Source: Haliotis asinina (Eukaryota; Mollusca; Gastropoda; Lepetellida; Haliotidae). From it: a stretch of DNA of 64,000 bases. This document shows positions 50,801 through 59,895 of the stretch, one piece after another (positions within the stretch are counted from its first letter, which is position 1; each line of letters begins with the position of its first letter). Both the position numbers and the translations under genes were made by a program. Below the pieces are notes generated by a model. It was not told the origin of the DNA. It searched no databases and saw only the letters and a list, made by a program, of their open reading frames with translations. Where the stretch lies: positions 19,756,001 through 19,820,000 of the forward strand of contig NC_090291.1 of the NCBI RefSeq assembly GCF_037392515.1, read 5' to 3'.

Positions 50801-53800
50801 TTATTTCTGAACAAAATCTTGTTCAGTGATGGTTTGTATTTTTATGTGATCTCAAATCTACCTGTAAATGGCTTCATGTAATGTTTCATGCACTCATGTT
50901 TTGACTTTGGAATCTATAAAAGTGATCTTGAAACTATATTCTACTCTGTAGTATGCTGTCTTACTAATAGTCAGTCATGTTACTAATAGTCAGTCATGTG
51001 GCTATGTTACTAATAGTCAGTCATGTGGCTATGTTACTAATGGTCAGTCATGTGGCTATGTTACTAATAGTCATTCATGTTACTAATGGTCAGTCATGTT
51101 ACTAATAGTCAGTCATGTTGCTATGTTACTAATGGTCAGTCATGTTACTAATAGTCAGTCATGTTGCTATGTTACTAATAGTCAGTCATGTTGCAATGTA
51201 ACTAATAGTCATGTTGCTATGTTACTAATGGTCAGTCATGTTACTAATAGTCAGTCATGTTACTAATAGTCAGTCATGTTGCTATGTTACTAATAGTCAG
51301 TCATGTTGCTATGCTACTAATAGTCAGTCATGTTACTAATAGTCATGTTACTAATAGTCAGTCATGCTGCTGTGTTACTAATGGTCAGTCATGTGGCTAT
51401 GTTACTAATGGTCAGTCATGTTACTAATAGTCAGTCATGTTGCTGTGTTACTAATGGTCAGTCATGTTGCTATGTTACTAATAGTCACTCATGTGGCTAT
51501 GTTACTAATAGTCAGTCATGTTACTAATGGTCAGTCATGTTACTAATAGTCAGTCATGTTGCTATGCTACTAATAGTAAGTCATGTTACTAATGGTCAGT
51601 CATGTGGCTATGTTATTAATCGTCAGTCATGTGGCTATGCTACTAATAGTCATTCATGTTACTAATAGTCATTCATGTTACTAATAGTTAGTCATGTTGC
51701 TGTGTTACTAATAGTCAGTCATGTTACTAATAGTCAGTCATGTTACTAATAGTCATGTGGCTATGTTACTAATAGTCAGTCATGTTGCTGTGTTACTAAT
51801 AGTCAGTCATGTTACTAATAGTCAGTCATGTTACTAATAGTCATGTGGCTGTGTAACTAATAGTCAGTCATGTTACTAATAGTCAGTCATGTGGCTATGC
51901 TACTAATAGTAAGTCATGTTACTAATGGTCAGTCATGTGGCTATGTTACTAATCATCAGTCATGTGGCTATGTTACTAATAGTCAGTCATGTTACTAACA
52001 GTCAGTCATGTTACGAATAGTCAGTCATGTTGCTATGTTACTAATGGTCAGTCATGTTACTAACAGTCAGTCATGTTGCTATATTACTAATTGTCAGTCA
52101 TATTGCTATGTTACTAGTAGTCGTGTTGCTATGTTACTAATGGTCAGTCATGTTACGAATAGTCAATCATGTTGCTATGTTACTAATGGTCAGTCATGTT
52201 ACAAATAGTCAGTCATGTTGCTATGTTACTAATTGTCAGTCATGTTGCTATGTTACTAATAGTCAGTCATGTTGCTATGTTACTAATAGTCAGTCATGTT
52301 ACGAATAGTCAATCATGTTGCTATGTTACTAATGGTCAGTCATGTTACAAATAGTCAGTCATGTTGCTATGTTACTAATAGTCAGTCATGTTGCTATGTT
52401 ACTAATAGTCAGTCATGTTACGAATAGTCAATCATGTTGCTATGTTACTAATGGTCAGTCATGTTATGAATAGTCAGTCATGTTGCTATGTTACTAATTG
52501 TCAGTCATGTTGCTATGTTACTAATAGTCAGTCATGTTGCTATGTTACTAATAGTCAGTCATGTTGCTATGTTACTAATGGTCAGTCATGTTACTAACAG
52601 TCAGTCATGTTGCTATGTTACTAATAGTCAGTCATGTTGCTATGTTACTAATGGTCAGTCATGTTACGAATAGTCAGTCATGTTGCTATGTTACTAATAG
52701 TCAGTCATGTTGAGGAAGTCATCATGTGCAGATGGCTGATGGGAACATGAGAGAACTACATTGAGAGGGAGTACTACTTTTGTCACAACCAATGTGATGT
52801 ACACAGTAAACCACCTTTAACAAAGAAAACTATGTCACTTATGGAGCATAGAGAATACCTTTTGACTGTCAGGGTGGGGAGGTAGTCTAGTGCTTAAAGC
52901 ATTTGCTTGTCAGTCCGAGGAACCAGGTTTGATTCCCCACATGGGTATAAAGTATGAAGCCCATTTCTGGTGTCTCTCACTGTGCTATTGCTGGAATATT
53001 GCTAAAACCATACTCACTTCACTCACTGTTGATAGTGCTCTTCAACAGTTTTTCAAAACCTGTCTTAATTTAGGATTAGGTATTCAGGTTGTGGTACCAT
53101 GCTTATCTTTTGTCATGATATTCCCCAGAAAACGGATGGGAAGCGTGAGAACATGGCAGACTTCCTGCACATGTACCTTCAGCGCCGCTTCTCCCTGGAT
53201 ACCATGGTGATGGAGTGGGGCTACAACCTGCACGACGCTCTGCAGCGCTATGCTAATGATGACAACATTGGACTCTTCTGGGGAGTGCTCTCAGGGGAGG
53301 TAAGTCATGCAAAATTCCTGCAGTAGTGAGGATGGTTCATTGTTGGTCCACAGACATGGGAATGTTGCATGCTTTGGATCCTAATCAGCAGGGTTGCAAC
53401 GGTTCATTTGATTCATCGAAAATTGAATCTGACACCTTTAGTTCTGATTTTCAATAACCATTATCACCATTTCAGTTTGGTATTTGAATACCTATTTAAA
53501 ATATTTCCACACAGCTGGAATGTAGTTTTGACTCCAATCTTGCATGCATGTGGTAGAGACTGAATAAGCATGAATACCCGACAAGGACACATTACACTGA
53601 CTATACACGACCAGTCCTTGTTGTATCCATTAATGCCAAGCGCCAGGCAGGGACCAACAAGTACCACATTTTAACGTCTTTTGGCATGACGTCCTGGGTT
53701 CGAACCTGTGACTTCCACTCGCAGGGCGGACACTCTAACTATTACACCATGGAGGCAGTCCATTGTTCAAAGTACTTTTAAACCAAACGTACTCATTCTA

Positions 53801-56276
53801 CTAGCATTCTGGGTGTACTCAATCAAATATAATTACTATGATGTACTGATAATTATTACAGTCTGTGAAGATATGGATCAGAATTTGATCCCCAGCAACC
53901 CATGCTTCTCGTATGAGGTGACCAACAGGATCAGGAGATCAGGTTTCAGACTTGTTTGACACGTCATTATATTCCTATGGCGTAATAGGATGTTCATGCT
54001 GTTGATCACTGTATTGTATGGTCCAGGCTTGATTTTTCACAGCTTGCCATGTAGCTAGCACATTGCTGAGTGCAGCGTTAATAAAACCGACAGGCTGTAA
54101 TTATTACTCCGGTGTCAGGTCTAGAAAATAAGGATAATTCCACAGCAACACTGATGACATGTAACTGTTTGCCAGATTGATGAGGAGGTCCACCACAAGC
54201 AGCTGCTCATCATCCAGAAGCTGATCACCGCCCTCACCAAGATGGACTCAGAGCAGGGCAACCAGGGCCAGTTGTCCAGGGAGGACTTCAGGGCAGGGCT
54301 GCAGGAGTTCTTCTCCGGCATAGAAGAAGAAGCCTTGCAGGCCATGATCCAGGCAGCTGAGGTTGAGCTTGATGCCAAGGAATCTCCGGATGTTGAGTAT
54401 AAGAATCTCTTTATGGAGGTCAGTACATTATAAATAAGACAGCTGAGAATGATGAATTGTGTATCTGTCTGTCACCTTAGCCACAAACTAAAATTGGTTT
54501 CTGTCTGTAACCCTCAGATACATGTACAATACCCAACTGGTCCAGATCCCCAATCGTCATCAATGACTTGCTTAATGATAGATATGCATGTTGATCCATA
54601 AATTAGCCAAATGAATACATTTTTTATCATTTATCCTCTCAAAAATGCTAACCAGGAAATGATAATGTCCCTTGAAAAAAATTACTGATAAAATCAGATT
54701 TTCCCCCTTATACCTGATATGTGTTTCAGGTTTAGTGTTATCACGTAGCTGAATATTTCTTCCAGAGGATGATTTTACTGTGTTTGTTACTTTGCAGGAT
54801 GACGAAGGTAGAACTGGTCCGTTCTTAGATTCAGTTAAGAAATGGCTGAAAGATGAACGGAAAGCTTATATAGAAGACATCAAAGTCAAGCTGGAAGACA
54901 CAGAGTAGGTGGAAATATATACACCTGTAACATTAGGTGTTAATGTATTGTAACCATGTGTTGTAAAGGGCAGGTAACTCTGTTGGTCACACTGGATGAC
55001 TAAGACTGAAAATGTTTCAGCATAACCAGCATGGAGTGAGTGAGTGAGTGACTTTAGTTTTACGCTGCACTCAGCAATATTCCAGATATATGGCGGCGGT
55101 CTGTAAGTAGTCGAGTCTGGACCAGACAATCCAGTGACCAACAACATGAGCATCGATCTGCGCAATTGGGAACCGATGACAATTGTGTCAACCAAGTCAG
55201 CAAGTCTGACCACCCGATCCCGTTAGTCGCCTCTTTCGACAAGCATTGTCGCCTTTTATGGCAAGCATGGGTTGCTGAAGGCCTATTCTACCCCGGGACC
55301 TTCATGGGTACCCAGCATGGTTATTGCTTATGATATTAATCACTGGATTGTGTGTTCCACACTTTTTTTGTGCAGACTGTTTTCATATAGCTGGAATATT
55401 GCAGACAACAAAGATATAGTGTGGAAGGATGATGGTAGCCATCATGGGCTGTTCTAATGATTGTACATATACAGCTTTCTCTGGAGCTAATGCAGATCAG
55501 TCATATGTATGAAAATGGATATGGTCCTTAAAAATGTCATCAGTAGACTACCAAGTGGGTGGCACCAGAGTAAATGTTTGATACTTGTATAACCTTGACC
55601 TTCCTTATGTTAAATCTTTCACCATGTCAAAACTAGGATACTGGCAAATCAACATTATATAGAAATAGAAAAAATTCTGAACTGTCTGGTCAAAGTTAGT
55701 TACTTACCATTTTATTTGGTAGTCATACTTGCTGACTTGGTTGACACGTTATCGGATCCCAACTGCATAAATTGATGCTCATGCTGTTGATCACTGGATT
55801 GTCTGGACCAGACTCATTTATTTACAGACAACTGCCATATTGCTGGAATATTGCTGAGTGTGGCATAAAAATAAGCTCACTCACTCACTCATACAGTGGA
55901 AGATTCAAGATAGGAATCAGCTAAACCAGAATGTCAAAAGAACCAACAAAATGCACTGTTCCAATGCTCAGTATTAAAAAGCTTAGGGAGATAGCATCAG
56001 TATCCAGTGTAGCATCTGTCAGAACTATGTGTACACAAACCATTAACATCTTATTAACCATACATTATGTGTTTCAGCCCTGTGAGCCCTGATGACCTCA
56101 AGAGAGCCCTGAGCCTCGCTGACCCTGAGATCACTAGTCAGCAGATGGACTCCTACCTAGCATGGGCATTTCGTGTTCCGGCAGAAACTGTTTATGACTG
56201 CAACCCACTGGAACAAGCCGCCATCCTGCAGAGGCTGGAGAATGGCAATGTGTTTAGGGTTGGTCAGAAGATATAA
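41772..56276 (+). CDS. TSNAXIP1: TSNAXIP1 homologue (translin-associated factor X-interacting protein 1), complete, 15 exons
   Basis: Coding exons: 41772–41818, 43170–43284, 44502–44747, 45189–45323, 46008–46077, 46682–46958, 47787–47898, 48942–49003, 49340–49429, 49814–49976, 50431–50559, 53129–53299, 54176–54418, 54798–54904, 56078–56276. They join in phase to 2166 nt (721 aa), close to the ~660–710 aa of vertebrate forms. The conserved N-terminal domain spans about 105–215 (FLEQLENFLKKELRALGVTE, FEYLIEDFKTYRHLLAAIKN). Long coiled coil about 145–385 includes INDLRYQQEDYL and YGDVIPRRDFEALEAKYK. Then STPRPDWDRCADHINGGLAR, VDVLLTEIGSGG, an EF-hand-like stretch near 555–590 and YKNLFMEDDEG. 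In mammals the protein binds TSNAX and is linked to testis and ciliated cells (family knowledge). In-frame TGA codons precede the ATG. Confidence 0.95.
43170..43284 (+). CDS. TSNAXIP1 coding exon 2
   Basis: Acceptor aactttcag|TGGG, donor CTTAAG|gtatgt. Encodes GKIASISPRATNRFDVFGGP and SYKLENKEYPLPLPNTLK. Only the phase fit and splice sites support it. Confidence 0.8.
43621..43788 (+). mobile_element. Class A tRNA-derived SINE, near full length
   Basis: GGGGTAGCCTAGCAGATAAA (A box), CCCGGGTTCGATTCCCCACA (B box), TGATATTGCTGGAATATTGC and a CACT tail. In TSNAXIP1 intron 2. Confidence 0.9.
44184..44330 (-). mobile_element. Class A SINE
   Basis: TTGAGTGAGTTGG tail, GACAGGGGACACAAGAAATA, GGGGAATAGAACCCCCGTCT and CCACTGGGCTACCCCACCAG, minus-strand order. 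Confidence 0.8.
44502..44747 (+). CDS. TSNAXIP1 coding exon 3
   Basis: Encodes PYVDTKAGELDTWPAHASGQ through to KPRFLEQLENFLKKELRALG, the start of the conserved N-terminal domain. Acceptor cattccag|CCTTAT, donor CTCCAG|gtaaat. Confidence 0.95.
44810..44976 (+). mobile_element. Class B SINE-like repeat ending in (AAAC)n
   Basis: CATCAGCAACCCATGGTTGT, GACTGGATTGATTATTTGCA, GACCGCTGCCATGTAG, then GGAATATTGATGAGTGTGGC and AAACAAACAAAC. Confidence 0.75.
45189..45323 (+). CDS. TSNAXIP1 coding exon 4
   Basis: Encodes AHREVFEYLIEDFKTYRHLL and onward, the strongest family match. Acceptor tttcctag|GCC, donor CTTCGG|gtgagt. Its last 12 bases recur in the intron 4 array. Confidence 0.95.
45310..45625. 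repeat. Minisatellite in TSNAXIP1 intron 4, ~40-bp unit including the exon 4 end and donor
   Basis: Units such as GTGAACCACTTTGGTTGAAT plus TTGTGTCTCTGTATCA recur about six times. The exon 4/intron 4 junction (GAACCACTTCGG|gtgagtttgtgtctctg) is clearly the first, diverged unit. Confidence 0.85.
46008..46077 (+). CDS. TSNAXIP1 coding exon 5
   Basis: Encodes QMLVTVSEQCDQKVMALREE. Acceptor tccttcag|CAA, donor CAAG|gtacaa. Confidence 0.95.
46421..46632 (-). mobile_element. Class B fragment followed by class A SINE just 5' of exon 6
   Basis: 46421–46481 is a class B piece (GACAGTCTAGTGATTGACAT, CATGAGCATCAATCTGCACA). 46494–46632 is class A (GAGTATGGTTTTACAGCACT, GGTCGAACC, AAGCTACCCCAC). The class A copy ends about 50 bp before exon 6. 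Confidence 0.7.
46682..46958 (+). CDS. TSNAXIP1 coding exon 6 (coiled coil)
   Basis: Encodes IIRLKADNKGLQMQISSMRN and on to INDLRYQQEDYL and EDPITLKIALR. Acceptor tttgcag|AAATT, donor CTTAG|gtgaga; the end of this exon is copied in the intron 6 array. Confidence 0.95.
46926..47470. repeat. Minisatellite in TSNAXIP1 intron 6 including the exon 6 end and its donor
   Basis: Units of about 60–65 bp: GACCCCATCACACTTAAAAT, AGCACTTAGGTGAGATAGGA, TTAACACAAGGATCATATTC. About eight units; the first is the true exon 6 end and donor. GTGAGA after cactta or a near variant is retained at about 47167, 47299, 47371 and near 47440. Confidence 0.85.
47787..47898 (+). CDS. TSNAXIP1 coding exon 7
   Basis: Encodes KAREDEKNATQRLNEMIANY and GDVIPRRDFEALEAKYK. 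Acceptor gttacag|GAAGG, donor TATAAG|gtatga. Confidence 0.95.
48290..48930. repeat. Minisatellite in TSNAXIP1 intron 7, ~22-bp unit
   Basis: Variants of GTCACATTTGTCACCACACC plus AT recur about 28 times, stopping 11 bases before the exon 8 acceptor. Gives spurious His/Cys-rich ORFs in several frames. Confidence 0.9.
48942..49003 (+). CDS. TSNAXIP1 coding exon 8
   Basis: Encodes KLEEESQVSKNDFMKLQAEH. Acceptor ggttccag|AAACTA, donor CATGA|gtaagc. A minisatellite ends just before the acceptor. Confidence 0.93.
49340..49429 (+). CDS. TSNAXIP1 coding exon 9
   Basis: Encodes ALLDVQKQVTQQRDDFYLEL and ETLKRSSTP. Acceptor gtttccag|AGCT, donor CCAAG|gtgagt. Confidence 0.95.
49558..49692 (+). mobile_element. 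Class A SINE, diverged
   Basis: GGGGTGGGGTACCCTAGTGA, CCCAGGTTCAGATCCCAGGT, CTGTGATATTGGCTGAGTAT. Confidence 0.7.
49814..49976 (+). CDS. TSNAXIP1 coding exon 10
   Basis: Encodes PDWDRCADHINGGLARWKEM and VDVLLTEIGSGG, highly conserved in the family. Acceptor gtttcag|GCCC, donor CTAAG|gtgaga. Confidence 0.95.
50133..50285 (+). mobile_element. Class B SINE-like repeat, strongly diverged
   Basis: CATGAACAGGATCTGGTGGT, TAATATCAACCACTGG, ACTTACAGA and GGAATATTTATGAGTGTAGC in class B order. Confidence 0.5.
50431..50559 (+). CDS. TSNAXIP1 coding exon 11
   Basis: Encodes GSGEDVPAYLKSEGQVRNRR and DCSLLIKDIWREKGAHDAQ. Acceptor tctttcag|GGC, donor GCCCAA|gtgagt. Followed by the intron with the 1.76-kb array. 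Confidence 0.95.
50955..52715. repeat. 1.76-kb minisatellite in TSNAXIP1 intron 11, mixed 19- and 27-bp units
   Basis: Two interleaved unit types: AGTCAGTCATGTTACTAAT (19 nt) and the same with an 8-nt insertion GCTATGTT (27 nt). Variants swap A/G in AGTC/GGTC and TTACTAAT/TTACGAAT. Around 80 units by eye. No coding role. Confidence 0.95.
52871..53027 (+). mobile_element. Class A tRNA-derived SINE 5' of exon 12
   Basis: GGTAGTCTAGTGCTTAAAGC, CAGGTTTGATTCCCCACATG, GAAGCCCATTTCTGGTGTCT, CTGGAATATTGCTAAAAC and CACTTCACTCAC. Ends about 100 bp before exon 12. Confidence 0.85.
53129..53299 (+). CDS. TSNAXIP1 coding exon 12
   Basis: Encodes KTDGKRENMADFLHMYLQRR and DDNIGLFWGVLSGE. Acceptor ttccccag|AAAACG, donor GGGGAG|gtaagt. 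Confidence 0.95.
53894..54088 (+). mobile_element. Class B SINE-like repeat
   Basis: CAGCAACCCATGCTTCTCGT, CATGCTGTTGATCACTGTAT, TGGTCCAGGCTTGATT and TTGCTGAGTGCAGCGTTAAT. Confidence 0.75.
54176..54418 (+). CDS. TSNAXIP1 coding exon 13 (EF-hand-like)
   Basis: Encodes IDEEVHHKQLLIIQKLITAL, then a degenerate EF-hand-like segment (KMDSEQGNQGQLSREDFRAG), ending VEYKNLFME. Acceptor tttgccag|ATTG, donor ATGGAG|gtcagt. Confidence 0.95.
54798..54904 (+). CDS. TSNAXIP1 coding exon 14
   Basis: Encodes DDEGRTGPFLDSVKKWLKDE and AYIEDIKVKLEDT. Acceptor tttgcag|GATG, donor ACAGA|gtaggt. Confidence 0.95.
55034..55312 (-). mobile_element. Class B SINE-like repeat, full-length reference copy
   Basis: Minus strand: ACCCATGAAGGTCCCGGGGT, AGCAACCCATGCTTGCCATA, GGGATCGGGTGGTCAGACTT, TTGTCTGGTCCAGACTCGAC, CAGACCGCCGCCATATA, GGAATATTGCTGAGTGCAGC and GTAAAACTAAAGTCACTCAC. 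Best preserved copy here. Confidence 0.9.
55721..55890 (+). mobile_element. Class B SINE-like repeat, 5'-truncated
   Basis: GCTGACTTGGTTGACACGTT, TTGATCACTGGATTGTCTGG, ACCAGACTCATTTATTTACA, GGAATATTGCTGAGTGTGGC and (CACT)n. Confidence 0.85.
56078..56276 (+). CDS. TSNAXIP1 terminal coding exon 15
   Basis: Encodes PVSPDDLKRALSLADPEITS and ILQRLENGNVFRVGQKI, then TAA at 56274–56276. Acceptor tgtttcag|CCCTG. Confidence 0.95.
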
Positions 56277-57870
56277 CAAACCAAATCCCTGCAAGATGTT
56301 TAAGAATGTTCTGTTGTTTTTGTCCCAAGGTGCCCTTTCATCTCTGCCCCTTTCACTTCGAACCATCCTTCAACATTAGCATCAGAAGCCATAATTAATT
56401 AACTGAACATGTCTCAACCTGAGGCTGTGAGTTGTGATTGAATACACAGTTATATAAAATATTCTCTGTCATATTAAATCAAGTAATGCGAGCTTGATAT
56501 ATGAGATCCATTCTAAACCATTTCAGTATTTCCCAGCTCATGCTGTTTTGATAAAAGATACTATACTTTAAGATGTCAGCTGAAATAATTTTACAGAAAT
56601 TGATGAGGATGTTTTTATCTGCAACTGCACTCTTTTCAGGTGATGTTTTTCTTATTGTGCCTTCAGACAAAAATGTAAAATTGAAGTATATGTGGTCAAA
56701 TTTTTTTCCAGATTCCAAACACCATATATACTCAATGACAAGTCAATGATGTGATTATACTGTACTTATATTTTTTGCTTAATATGTTGAACTCTATAGG
56801 GAACGGAAAGCTCAGTTTGTCAAGAAGATTTTAATGTATTTTAAGTGACTTTACAATAATCCTCTTCCATTAAATAAATATTGCAAACTTTTTTGCATGG
56901 ATTATAAATTATGTATTGGAGAACCAAAAACTCATTACAGTGATGTGTGATAACATTATTTATCTCTCACCAAAGATAATTATTCTGACATTTTGTCTTG
57001 TGTCTGTTTCAATATCACTCTCCAGTTAGCATCACCAGAGAGGTGTGTTTGGTATATTTTAAGTTATCCACCAAAGTTACATTCTAATGCCTTCCCCTGA
57101 TGTCATAATACTGCCAAAGAAGTATGTCGCCAACTTGTATATATATATATATATTATTCTATTAAAAGAGATATTCATTTTCTGTCTTGTGTCTTATAAA
57201 TGTGTAATTGTTCTACATGTATGGTTTTATTCTTTACCAAAGTCTGTTGTGATAATGGTTCAGATGATAAAGTTCTGATACAATAGAAGATGAACTGAGG
57301 GGCAAATGATACTGTACCTGGTGAGTTTAAAAAGAAATTGACAATATCTTAATTAGTCATATCACATCCAGAATAGGAACTGTGCTAACAATTACTTTGC
57401 ACTCAAAGTATTTTTTTTGTAATATAATTGACTTTTGAACTTTTGATAACTCTTAAAAAAGAAAAATATTTTCAACATTGCATGCAACTGCTGATGGGTA
57501 TCTTTTTACCTTTGAAAATTATAAATTTCACAAAGTAACAGCATTTCAAAGCTGGTAGGTGTGAGATGACTATCTAAATATTTCCTAGTTTTCTTTGAGC
57601 AGATATCATGCTCAATAATTTACATAACAAATTTCACAACATTTCTTTAATTTCCATTTACATCGATACTTTTTTGGTATACTTTCTTTTGCCCCTCAGT
57701 TTATGTAATCCTATAGCACACTGTACAATAACTTTCTGTTGTATATTTGTGGAATCCTTGTGTTCATTGGTCAGCGTGGTTTTAGTACATGTAGAGGTCA
57801 CACTTCACTGTTTGAATGTCAGAATGTAGTGTTTAAATACAATTTGACATGCACAATAGCTACCTAACTG

Positions 57871-58029
57871 GTGGATGGTGGAGTAGCCTAGTGGTAAAAG
57901 CTCATCACGCCAAAGACTTGGGTTTGATTCCCCATGTGGGCAAAATGTGTCACGCCCATTTCTGGTGTCACCTACAGTGATAATCTTGGAATATTACAAA
58001 ATGCCTTGTAAAACTAAAGTCACTCACTC
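57871..58029 (+). mobile_element. Class A tRNA-derived SINE
   Basis: GGAGTAGCCTAGTGGTAAAA, TTGGGTTTGATTCCCCATGT, CCCATTTCTGGTGTCACC and GTAAAACTAAAGTCACTCAC. Confidence 0.85.
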
Positions 58030-58354
58030 TACCTGATTGAAATAAGAACGTACTTGGGATGATGATGGTATGTCATATGTGTTGAACTGATGTACAAAAT
58101 AACTGTATAATTGCCAAAAATACCATGCAAAACAAAAACACCAAACCACATGAATTCATTTCTAATGGAAACATTGTTTAGTCTTCCCTGACAAGATGTG
58201 TCCGCATTAAAGATTGGCACCTCAACGAGACAACTGTTGTAAAGCTGGGACCTACTGACAGAAGTATTATATCTTTGTCCTTTAAATTATCTATTTTATA
58301 ACCTTTCTTGGTGTTGTAAATATGTGTATGTATGCTGTAATCTGTGTACTGGAA

Positions 58355-58375
58355 AATAAAGTTGGTATGAATAAA
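58355..58375 (+). terminator. Candidate distal polyadenylation signals for TSNAXIP1
   Basis: Two AATAAA hexamers 15 nt apart, followed by a GT/T-rich stretch (TGTGACAGGTGCTTTCTTG). Confidence 0.4.
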
Positions 58376-58390
58376 TGTGACAGGTGCTTT

Positions 58391-59732
58391 CTTGAAGTAC
58401 AGAGAACTTCTCTGAGTGGCATTTAGAAGTTGGTGTGATGAACAACAGACACAACAGTTTCCTTGTTATTAATGTGAGAAGTGTTTCAGTGTAGCTCACT
58501 AGCTCATTTGCTTGGTAACTGTGTTAGTAGCTACACCGAAATGTCGCTCATATTAATATTAATAATAAGGAAATTCTAGCCGTAGAACTCTCCCAATTTT
58601 CAAGTACACAGAAGTTGTTATTAGAAGAGACAACAAAAGCTTCGTTAGTCTGAACCTGTGATGTGCGTAAAACCCACAGAAACAGCAACAGGTTATATAC
58701 ATTGACAACATTTGTCTGCTTGCTACCAAATAACTACCTGGAGACATTTTCTCACTGTCTGTACACACTGCCATAAAACACTGACTGCCCCAAACTGAGA
58801 GGGCAGATTCCTAAGTCTTCTGTGAATCTTTAACTGTTATACATGGTATACTGAGTAGACATCAAACCTCATTAGTAATCACCAATCAGCACCAGGGTCG
58901 TACACACTGCCCAGTCACCATCAATGCTACAACACACACAGCCCAATCAGCACCAGGGTCGTACACACTGCCCAGTCACCATCAATGCTACAACACACAC
59001 AGCCCAATCAGCACCAGGGTCACAGACACGTTATCCAATCACAATATACATCCACTACAATCACCATCTGTGTTATGTGCAGATTATCCAATCAACATTT
59101 GTTATACATAGAGTTTGTCCAATCAACATATGTGTTTATGCAGAATGTCCAATCAACATCTGTGCTATAAACAGATTGTCGAATCACCATGAGGTTAAAT
59201 ACACAATGTCAATGCACCATTATTGTCGCATGCACGCTCACTAACAGAGTCAGGGTTTTGGGCTGGCTGTCCAATTATCATTAGGTTCACAGACACACTG
59301 CCCAATGACTATCAGTCTCATATATAAATAACAAAAATATATATTGGTACCAACATTCGGAAGGATAAACAAAGCAAACCTGTGGAAGCCGCCACAGAAG
59401 CTCTTTCTCGAGTTCCAGACTTTAAAGCAAAGTCTTCAATGCCAGTGACCAGTGAAACAGTAATACCTCTACCTTAACCCATGTGTTACACTTTCGCGAC
59501 GATATATTGCAATACATATTACAATACGCCAACATATATCACAGAATGTCGCAATACAAAAATATTGGCAATTATGTAACCCAACCCTACGATGACATGT
59601 GTCAAGAAGGTCAGTGATCCTGACCACCGGATCTCGTTAGTCGCCTCTTACTGAAGACCAACTCTAACCAGGGCCCATGTACCTGTTGTGTGGGGATTGT
59701 ATGTTAAGCGCGTAAAGTGAACAATTATTGAG
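58391..59732. other. Intergenic region between convergent genes
   Basis: Nothing coding recognised. Contains the 61-bp/33-bp tandem array at 58883–59320 and a class B fragment at about 59593–59672 (minus; GACCACCGGATCTCGTTAGT). Confidence 0.7.
58883..59320. repeat. Tandem array: 61-bp units grading into ~33-bp units with CCAATCA
   Basis: The 61-bp unit (CAATCAGCACCAGGGTCGTA… to CACACAGCC) starts at 58883 and 58944, with a partial third at 59005. Then shorter units with TGTCCAATCAACATCTGTGT follow to about 59320. Confidence 0.85.
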
Positions 59733-59738
59733 TTTATT
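59733..59738 (-). terminator. Polyadenylation signal AATAAA of the ShKT/VWC gene
   Basis: TTTATT on the plus strand, about 30 nt past the stop codon on the minus strand, which implies a very short 3' UTR. Confidence 0.6.
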
Positions 59739-59768
59739 GCACAGTAGAAAACGTGATAGGTACATGTT

Positions 59769-59895
59769 TTACTCCTCCGTATAGCCAGGTGGGTAGCTGA
59801 TGGTGACGCTAGAGGGGCAGCTGGGTGTTTTGCAGCACTTGCCGGGTTTGGGAGGCAACATTGTGCATGAGGCTGGCAGTGTGAAGTCATAGCAC
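59769..59895 (-). CDS. ShKT/VWC gene, terminal exon (VWC second half)
   Basis: [20 protein letters not shown] then [25 protein letters not shown]. Contains the CC…C end of the VWC pattern. Acceptor ggtttcag|GTGC. Confidence 0.88.

Larger units (their letters stand above)
56277..58390 (+). other. Probable 3' UTR of TSNAXIP1
   Basis: No coding signal. Candidate poly(A) hexamers: AATAAA at 56873–56878 (proximal) and a pair at 58355–58360 and 58370–58375 (distal). A Pumilio-type TGTAAATA lies at 58315–58322. A class A SINE (57871–58029) would be in the long form. The true 3' end is not visible. Confidence 0.5.

Noticed and set aside
50955..52715. Could this be a CRISPR-like array?
   Set aside because: There are no unique spacers between identical repeats; units are contiguous variants of one sequence in a eukaryotic intron.
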